A DNA stretch of 64,000 nt from Piper betle. Lineage: Eukaryota > Streptophyta > Magnoliopsida > Piperales > Piperaceae. A program made the translations under genes and the position numbers. How positions within the stretch are numbered: position 1 is the first letter of the stretch; every line of letters starts with the position of its first letter. The DNA is taken from positions 1 to 64,000 of the forward strand of contig JAURVB010012430.1 in assembly GCA_033002965.1 (NCBI GenBank). The letters run 5' to 3'. Positions 56,860-64,000 of the stretch are shown here, in pieces. The notes under the pieces are model-generated. The model was not told where the DNA came from and made no database searches. It saw only the letters and a list, made by a program, of their open reading frames with translations.

Positions 56860-57080
56860 GACTATTAATCATCCTTTGCATTTTGCCTTAACATGTTTCC
56901 ATTTACCACAATAGTTGTAACAATCCCAATCAAAGTAGGGTTTGGATGTCTATTCCTTCTTTATTTAGGGTTTTCATGTTTTGGCTTAGTTGACCTTTTG
57001 TCTGCATAATGTCTTCTGGAAGTTCTAATATCCTTTAGTTGAATTTCTTGCTTGTTAGATTCACCTACACAAGCATTAGA
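56860..57080 (-). pseudogene. Copia-like gag relic with zinc knuckle
   Basis: The minus strand near 56930-56880 reads DCYNYCGKWKHVKAKCK, a knuckle with one extra residue in the first loop, preceded by a basic stretch (LKDIRTSRRHYADKRSTKPK). A copia-type primer-binding site and LTR lie to the right at 57314-57328, in the right order for a minus-strand element. Heavily decayed; no protease or pol is attached. Confidence 0.6.
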
Positions 57081-57313
57081 AGTATATGTGTTAAATAAGT
57101 ACCACATTTTTCTCCTCCTAGGCTGAGTTTACATAGTGGACTCTTTTGAATAAGTAGTGCATTGGGGTGCTTTTGAGATCCACCAAGCAACTTGTGTAGT
57201 TCAACATTCTTTTGAGTTTACATGTGGTTCATTGTCCTTCCAAAGCTTTTGTCTTTTTCTCCATGGCCATTAAGTTCATTCTGGTATTTGAAAATTGGCA
57301 ACCTTAACTATAT

Positions 57314-57325
57314 GCTCTAATGCCA
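57314..57325 (-). promoter_or_regulatory. Primer-binding site, decayed
   Basis: TGGCATTAGAGC on the minus strand, two mismatches from TGGTATCAGAGC, two bases from the LTR edge at 57328. Confidence 0.65.
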
Positions 57326-57327
57326 AT

Positions 57328-58700
57328 TGAAAAGACAATTTCGGTAGGCAGCAAAATATCTAAAACACTTAACAAAGAGTTAGTGCCAAAATAAAATCAA
57401 AGATCTTCCTTTATGGAGATATGAAATAAATATAAGTGACTATACAAATAATCACTAGTGATGAACAAGTTTAATTAAACAACTCGCAAGAATTGTATAT
57501 GATCCAAAATCAAGCACCAAGAGTAAGGAAAATGAATCAAACAAGAGAATTTTAAAAAGGTTTCCAACTGCTACGTCTTTTCTTCTACACCATCATATCT
57601 TACAGTTGGATAGGGCTTCCATGCTTGATAATGGCCAAACCGAATGAGTGTTACAATCTAAATGTACAACCACTAGTCCTTCACTAAACAAAACCCAAGT
57701 ACTTCCCTAGTCACTTGTCCTTCACCGCACTCAATCCCGAGCTGGCTTCACAAGGCACATTTGTCCTTCGCCCCTTGACCCCTTGCTCCACTTAATAAGC
57801 CAACCAAACACTTATAATTACAACCACTAACACTACTCCACACAGGAGTGTACAAAGACTACTAATGGAAGCACCTACTACAAGATCACAACTGATCTGT
57901 TTTACAACCAAATCATACAAGATCAGCACAATCTTTATAACATAAGCGATATACAAAATACAAAGTATTACCTTATCTCTTAAGAAATCCCTAATGTTCA
58001 CACAATGAAGCTTATCCGAGCCTATAACCAATTGTAGCACTTCAATCTTATTTCGAACAAAAATCTTATTCTAGAACACTTCAAACACCTTTGAATATTT
58101 TGATATTGGGCAGTTCTTTTGTGCTACACCATGATCCTTATATAACCACATGAGTCCATAGCTTTGTACACCATCCAACAAAATGAGCATTTATGTGGAG
58201 TAGGCTCCTCCAAACTCCCAGACACTTTTCCCTTTCAAGTTAAAATTCAAACTCATAATCAAAGCTTTAGGCTCTACTTTACTATCCGGTCTTCAAGAAG
58301 TTTAGCAAAAACATTTTAATCTTTGTCCACATCCAAGTGTATGGCACTTTGACCGATATCATGTCCAAGTCTAATAAGCTTTATGTTAGTGTCCATGATT
58401 AATCCAAAATGTTATCACATTTCGAAATTACTCCAAACATAATTGAATATTGAATAACATTGTTCTAGTTCATCCGAACCTTATCATAGAGCAAATTATC
58501 ATCCAATCCACAAGATTTATATTTCATTACCAATATCCAAATTGCACAAGTCTGAGACTTAATAATCACCCCCTTTTATGATGACCATATATGAAACTTG
58601 TAACATGGTTTTATGCTAATCATTATAAAGCAAGCACTGAAGATGATCTTCTTAACATTAGCTCCTTATCTCCAACGAGTCCTTCAACACTTGGACAAAG
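57328..58700 (-). mobile_element. Copia-like LTR (right end approximate)
   Basis: On the plus strand it starts TGAAAAGACAATTTCGG next to the primer-binding site. A TATA box TATATAA lies on the minus strand near 58139-58145. The outer end is not clear; a sequence near 58600 (TGTTACAAGTTTCATAT on minus) is one candidate. No ORF is credible in this stretch, including the 82-codon minus frame at 57792-58040. Confidence 0.5.
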
Positions 58701-58949
58701 CCAATAGCCAAGTGCACTTCAAAGGAAATTCCTTTTAGCTGCAAGAAAATATTAGTATTTCCATTCAACTCAAATAAACATAATAAACCCTAATCTTTCC
58801 AATTTCTAATGACATAGTTGTCCATTTTGCAAATTTTTACACCACATTTCTTTCTATATTTTGCGACAATGTTTCGTACATGCTTAGGATTGCATGTTAG
58901 CTAGATCATACTAAAATATAAGCCTAAGTTTACATTGTTAAGAGCATGA

Positions 58950-60677
58950 AAATAACATATAATCTCAAACTATGCTTGTTGTGATGTATTGTTACTGTGA
59001 CATGGTTCGATGTTAGGGTTATCATTTGAATAAGTTATAGTACTTAGTAAAATATGTAAAATTCATTTAATGATATAATAAGCTTTTATATGAAACTTAA
59101 TAAGTTTGGGCTAATTTGGGTGTCATTCGGTTAGTTAATAAAATCGGTAAATTTGGGTAGACAAGAATGTAGGGTCAAAACCTAATTTTTGAGCTCAGGT
59201 TTTAAAATCATAAAGCCAAGTCATTTGGTGGTACAATTTCCTCAAATCTGCCTAGACCTTAGGTTGTGTGCCTTTTTGATAAACCTAAAATCTTAGAGCA
59301 TTTAGATGGATAGATTAGCCTCTAGAAAATCCGCAACCCGTGGAGGTCGAGCTTGTCCTATTTGGCTCTAGAAATTTCCTTGCCAATGCCTTCCATTTCC
59401 AATTTTCCCGAGGTCAGATTGCTTGGAATTTTGGTCTAAAATTTTATAGGATTTAACATAAAGGTGTTGGATAGCTTCCATCATTTGCCCAGATTTGTTT
59501 GGAGACTCTAAACCCATGAACAAACCTTATCAAATTTGGTGCACGGCCAAGGAACACTATTTCCAACACCCTAACCTTATATTAGTGGGCCTTGTTCATC
59601 ATGGTAGCCCATGGGCTAGCCCATGACAATCTTTGTGTCTGACCCTTTTGAGTCAAGGCCCATCATTCCAAATTTCATTTGGTGTTTGTTTGGCCCATCA
59701 AAAAAATTGTAGGGCTAAGCCCGCTCGTTTGAACTAAGGTTAAATTCTAAGTGATTTATTTACTACTTGTACCGAAAACCTTCTAAACTCCAATTAGGTT
59801 TCTAAGTGGTTATTAGTGGGTAATTAATTATCTTAATTAAGTTGATTAAATTGCTAAATGTGTTTATGTCTATGTGGTGGCTTTTACTCATTTTGTGTGC
59901 CAACTTGATTAGAATGTGATTAGGATTTCATCTCATTGGCAGTGGAAAGTCCCTTGGCATTCATCGTCTTAGGTGCACGGATTGGAGGGCTCATGGTGCA
60001 GTGGGGGACTATGCTTGTTTATCTACATTATATATTTTGGAACTATGATTTATGTGATGTACTATGATGTGAGTGTGTGCCCTAGATTTCATTCTGGAGA
60101 TTATGTATGACATTTGAGTTGAGATTGCTATGATGTTTGTGTTGAGCGTATAATTGTTATTATTGCATTATTATCTTATGGTCGTGTAGGATAATAACTA
60201 TGAGGCAGTAACTAACGATCTGGTTCAGGGTGTGTAAGTCTCAAAGTCCTAAAATTGATGGTTGGATCTTGTTAAGGTACATCAAACGTATTTGCTACAG
60301 TTGTGTGTATTTTGAAGTAATGTGGATTTGAGGAGCTTATGGCTCATACTGCTTGAAGAGTCTATGTTACCAAGTATTTGGGTTTCATGCTCTAGCGCTT
60401 GGAGAATGTTTGTGAATTATTTAAATATGATTTACAGGGTATGTGGGTATGTAGAATAGGTAACCATGACCATTGTGTTTCTTTTACGATAATTCCATAT
60501 AATTTAATAAGTTACATAACTGGAAGATTCGAACTAAGTATAAGAATTAGACCATCCATATGCATTCTTGAAAGTCCAACCTCTTACATATAGGAGAGGT
60601 GCTACCTTTGTTGTAGCTGAGAGTAGTCATATACATTTGATTAAGTACACCCTCTTGGTTGCAGGGGAGGTCCTACC
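58950..60677 (+). mobile_element. Alpha-family LTR fragment
   Basis: Collinear with the alpha LTR: 59510-59660 (CCATGAACAAACCTTATC, TTAGTGGGCCTTGTTCATCA) matches 34815-34960; 60240-60660 matches 26260-26640 and 36000-36150. Cut at 60678 by a beta LTR. The start is not clear. No coding content. Confidence 0.75.
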
Positions 60678-62510
60678 TATAACAACCCAATTTAGTTTAC
60701 CTGCGAATCGAACTAGAAATGCACCGGCTACTTAACCATTTGTTAATCTATTTAATTCAGTTAAGCTGACCCGGATATAACCTCGGCATCTCAAGATGTT
60801 GATGCAATCATTCAATGCATGGATGAGATGCTAAGGCTCTATTGTGGTTCTATATGAATGCTATGATAGTCAATTCTTATTCAAAACAAGGCAAACTATG
60901 ATAGTTACCTACTAATGATTTTTTAAAACAAAACGAACAGAGTGTCCCCTTAAAGTGTAATAGGGAACACCTAGTTAACAACAAACAATATATGTACGTA
61001 GCAATAAACTATAGAACGTTTCCAAACATGTTTTTTTTTACAACATTCACATTATAATCATTTTTATTCTTCTGAGCCGAGTCTAGACTCCATTGCTCTG
61101 CCTGTTTATTTCTATTCACAATTAAAATCACATGCAAAACATTTCATGGTTTTATCACAACATTCCTCCAATAAAACATTCCAGCATATATATATCTATG
61201 ACCATTACCAATAGCTCATCACACCACATTGTCATTCATTCCATATGGCAGGTACATGTGTGCATAGTGTATCCCTACTCCTCCTCCGCACCCCCGACAA
61301 GGCTTAGTCATTCTAGTTCTGACCTACATATATAATATTAAAATGTCAGTAACGAGTGTTATTAATCCAGAAATAATTAATAATTAAATTGGCATAGGAG
61401 AGCTAACTCTCCTATTAAATAAAATCATTCATATACTTCTGCATTAGAATCCCTCATAAGGTCACTAACAAGGAGCTTTTAGCCTCTGCTCGATAGTGTC
61501 CCTTTCTAACTTGTTAGATGCCTCGGCAAATTTTCAAATTATCCCCTCTGTGAGAAAACCAATTGTCTTAAAGCTCTTTACATCCTCCGTATCACTCTGG
61601 TCGTGAGCATAGAGGCTGAGTATGCTCTGGGAAGTGCCTTCAGTACCATTTAAATCCACAAGTTTAGACATGGATTGCATTGCAGTACTTATAATCTTCC
61701 ACGCTTCTCCGGGTTTGACGAACTCAAAGATGGAGTTGTCAGGATTCCTCGGAAATGAAACAACATGTTTACCAATTCAGAGCCCACTTAGTCTGGCATG
61801 TGCCAACTCGCGGTGTGCATAAGTTGACTTTCCCTTGTGTCACATCATACTCAAAAACCTAAGAAAATTAAATGTACATAAGTCTGGGTAGGGATTGTAA
61901 TATAGGAGGTCCAAAGGCATCATGATCTGTATTTGAGCATTTGAAAACAAACTTCAGGGCTCTCATTCTTGAGGGTTATTAATCTAGAAATTCATAAGAC
62001 TAAATGGCCTGTGTGGAGTGGGATACAATAAATCCACACCTGACACTTCGGCTTACTTGTTAAAACAAATCATGATAGAGTGAATAGTCAAACTACAAGC
62101 GAGTTCTAAACTGACTTGGTAGAAGCTTTAGTCGTGACCATGCGCCTAGGCAGTGAGCTCCTACTCCATACCTACACATTAAAACTAAAAACTAATACCC
62201 ACTATGAAGCATTTACACATCCTAACTAGCATACTCAATCAAAGCACTCACTTTCATCAATCCTCATGCTTTTCTAGGCTACGTTGCCCCTAATTAACAA
62301 TTCATACTTAGTTTACCTAATCAGTTCATTAGCATTCATTTTATATCATTAAAATCTGGGAAAACTTCATTTTTTTAACTATGCAAATAATTTACTATGT
62401 CAATCAATCCAATCCTAGCATGTTGTGCTAATAATTATAAATTTTTAAATAACTAGGTTGGAGTTAATTATACCTCGTGTCATCGGCAACCGGAGACGAC
62501 TACTACTGAA
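60678..62510 (-). mobile_element. Beta-family LTR, inner part truncated
   Basis: Starts TATAACAACCCAATTTAG (compare TGTAACACCCCGTTTCGG at 63234) and follows the beta LTR through CAGTAACGAGTGTTA (61348), TTGTCAGGATTCCTCGG (61737) and ATTATACCTCGTGTCATCGG (62467). At about 62505 it leaves the beta LTR, before the GC-rich block. More diverged than other beta copies. Confidence 0.8.
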
Positions 62511-62941
62511 TTCCTCTTGGTTTTCTTGCATCTATATTCAAGCATCAACCAATCTAGCAATTGCTGCATCTCTCTGTTGTCGACTACTACTACTACAGTA
62601 ACTATCATGGCAATGACTCTTACTACGCTGACTAATTGAGACTGACACACTAGGACATCCTAATGGCATTCTAGTCCTCGGTCGGCTTGATGTCGTTTCA
62701 CTGTGACCATAGCTGTGACTATCCTATATTGGCAACGGAGGATATGAGGCTCTAATCTATGCCCTGCGAGTGTGTCTCACTTTTGTGGTAGGATTCACTG
62801 CTCTAACCTAACCACATTGTCGCGCCACTGATTGGTAACAAAATCTGCAAATAAAAACAATAAAACATAAATATACCTGTTAGCAACTTTTAAACATACG
62901 TAACCTGTAATACATCTACCATCTTAATCAACAAAGGGTTA
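62511..62941 (-). pseudogene. Beta-type leader/gag start remnant (tentative)
   Basis: Lies to the left of a primer-binding site in a minus-strand element, so it should be leader and gag N-terminus. A minus frame shows pieces such as VNPTTKVRHTRR and SSRPRTRMPLGCPSVSVS but has stops, and no capsid is visible. Confidence 0.4.
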
Positions 62942-62953
62942 GCTCTAATAACA
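62942..62953 (-). promoter_or_regulatory. Primer-binding site, decayed
   Basis: TGTTATTAGAGC on the minus strand, two changes from TGGTATCAGAGC. It lies four bases from the beta LTR edge at 62958. Confidence 0.65.
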
Positions 62954-62957
62954 AGAC

Positions 62958-63233
62958 TGTAATAACCTAATTCGGTTCATTTATGAACCGAACCGAACCA
63001 AAAATGCAACGAGTGACTAAACCATTCACTAATCTACGTAATTCGGTTAAGCCAACATAGATCTAACCTCGTCATCTCAAGATGGTGATGCTAGCATTCA
63101 ATGCATGGATGATATGCTTAGGCTCTATCGTGGTTCTATATGAATGCTATGATATGCAAATCATATTCAAAACAAAGCAAACTCGTTAAAAGTTCAAAAA
63201 ATAATGACTTTTAAAAATAAAACGGACAAACTG
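62958..63233 (-). mobile_element. Beta 5' LTR, interrupted by another beta LTR
   Basis: Starts TGTAATAACCTAATTCGG and runs parallel to 60678 (CTCAAGATGGTGATGC near 63078). At 63233, after GGACAAACTG, a fresh LTR start appears, whereas in the 60678 copy the sequence goes on (AGTGTCCCCTTAAAGTG). Its remainder should lie to the right of the window. Confidence 0.8.
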
Positions 63234-64000
63234 TGTAACACCCCGTTTCGGCTCACCCATGAACCGACCCGGACATGTCACCGGCGACCGAGCCGTTCGC
63301 TAATCTACTAGGTTCGGTTAAGCCAACCCGGATCTGCCCTCGGCGTCTCAAGATGGAGATGCAAACATGAAATGCATGAATGGGAACGATTGGGTTCTAA
63401 CGCGGTCCTACATGCATGGTATGATGTACAAGCAAAACAAGACAAAACAATAAATGAGAAACCAAAAGAAAATATATTCTACTATGTAAAAAGGACAGAA
63501 TTTCCCCTAAAAGTGCAATAGGGGCCAACCTGTCCACAACAAAGGTATATAAATATTTTATCAAAATACGACAAAACATAATAATCTATCACGGCATTTC
63601 ATTATTATCTCATTTGTTTTCATCTAAGCCGAGGCTGAACTCCAAGGCTCCTTGCTCATTCACATCTATCCGTTCATTTCATAACAGGCAATTCATCAAG
63701 ACAAAAACATTCTAATAATCATTCACACAGCATTAAACAACCATCATTATACATTACACGCGGCAGGTACATGTGTGCACGGTTCCGTGCTGCTCCTCCG
63801 CAGTCCCGATAGCTTTCATTGCTTGCATTCCTCACCTACATATATATAGAAAAACTGTCAGTAACGAGTGTTACCGGCCTGGAAAATAACTAATATCAAT
63901 CTGGCACAAGAGAGCAAACTCTCCTGTTGAATGGAAACCATATACTTCCTCAAGAACTCTCATCAGGGCACATATGGGAGCCATCGCCCTCGGGTCGACA
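63234..64000 (-). mobile_element. Beta LTR, well preserved, runs off the window
   Basis: TGTAACACCCCGTTTCGG with the same text as 5313 onward (compare GGCTCACCCGTGAACCGACC); 63740-64000 matches 5695-5955 closely. It also contains a segment (63330-63385, 63480-63550) absent from the 5313 copy. Left flank AACTG should recur at the far side if it is a simple insertion. Confidence 0.9.

Noticed and set aside
1..64000. tRNA genes suggested by TGGTATCAGAGC-like motifs
   Set aside because: These are retroelement primer-binding sites next to LTR ends; no cloverleaf surrounds them.

Overview
The window is a stretch of plant nuclear DNA made almost entirely of old, nested LTR retrotransposons. I found no intact host gene, rRNA, tRNA or CRISPR array. 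The evidence for a plant is direct: primer-binding sites matching initiator tRNA-Met, polypurine tracts, TG...CA long terminal repeats with 5-bp target duplications, and decayed Ty3/gypsy and Ty1/copia gag, protease, RT, RNase H and integrase domains. These are broken by stops, many of CGA-to-TGA or CAG-to-TAG type, as expected of methylated, silenced repeats. I cannot name the species.

I use working names for repeat families. Alpha is a large plus-strand Ty3/gypsy element with LTRs of about 3-4 kb. Beta has an LTR of about 2-3 kb, starting near TGTAACACCCCG and ending GGGTTTTACA on the plus strand. Gamma has an LTR starting TGTAACGACCC and ending CGGGTCTTTACA, with internal minisatellites. 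Delta is a 1.2-kb solo LTR (1.7 kb with its insert). There is also a miniature TRIM element with 153-bp LTRs.

Layout. 1-4197: 5' part of a minus-strand Ty3 element (gag-protease, PBS, gamma LTR). 4198-13740: a plus-strand element with a beta-type 5' LTR, interrupted in its leader by an internally deleted minus-strand beta element (5313-10667, duplication GTTTT). 13740-16469: minus-strand Ty3-like protease ORF that runs to its polypurine tract and LTR without an RT. 16565-17830: gamma LTR fragment with 57-bp and 33-bp tandem repeats. 17831-19728: minus-strand Ty1/copia gag-protease with its LTR. 19735-20760 and 28986-29930: pieces of a minus-strand Tat-type Ty3 pol, separated by AT-rich repeats, an alpha LTR relic, a gamma-like LTR and a TRIM.

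30020-32600 is long-LTR-like sequence with two TATA boxes. 32614-53695 is the alpha element, traceable from 5' LTR to 3' LTR. Its gag is split by a beta solo LTR (37656-42398) that itself holds a gamma solo LTR (40234-41962, perfect TATGG duplication). Its pol is split by a second beta solo LTR (44692-48267) holding delta, which in turn holds a TRIM: four levels of nesting. 53696-58900 holds a GC-rich unknown block, Tat-like and copia-like relics and one unidentified ORF. 58950-64000 is an alpha LTR fragment followed by beta LTRs, one inserted in another.

The order of insertions can be read from these interruptions, and in several places an empty site survives in a sister LTR. No set of genes here works together as a host system; the interest lies in transposon architecture, non-autonomous derivatives and repair scars.
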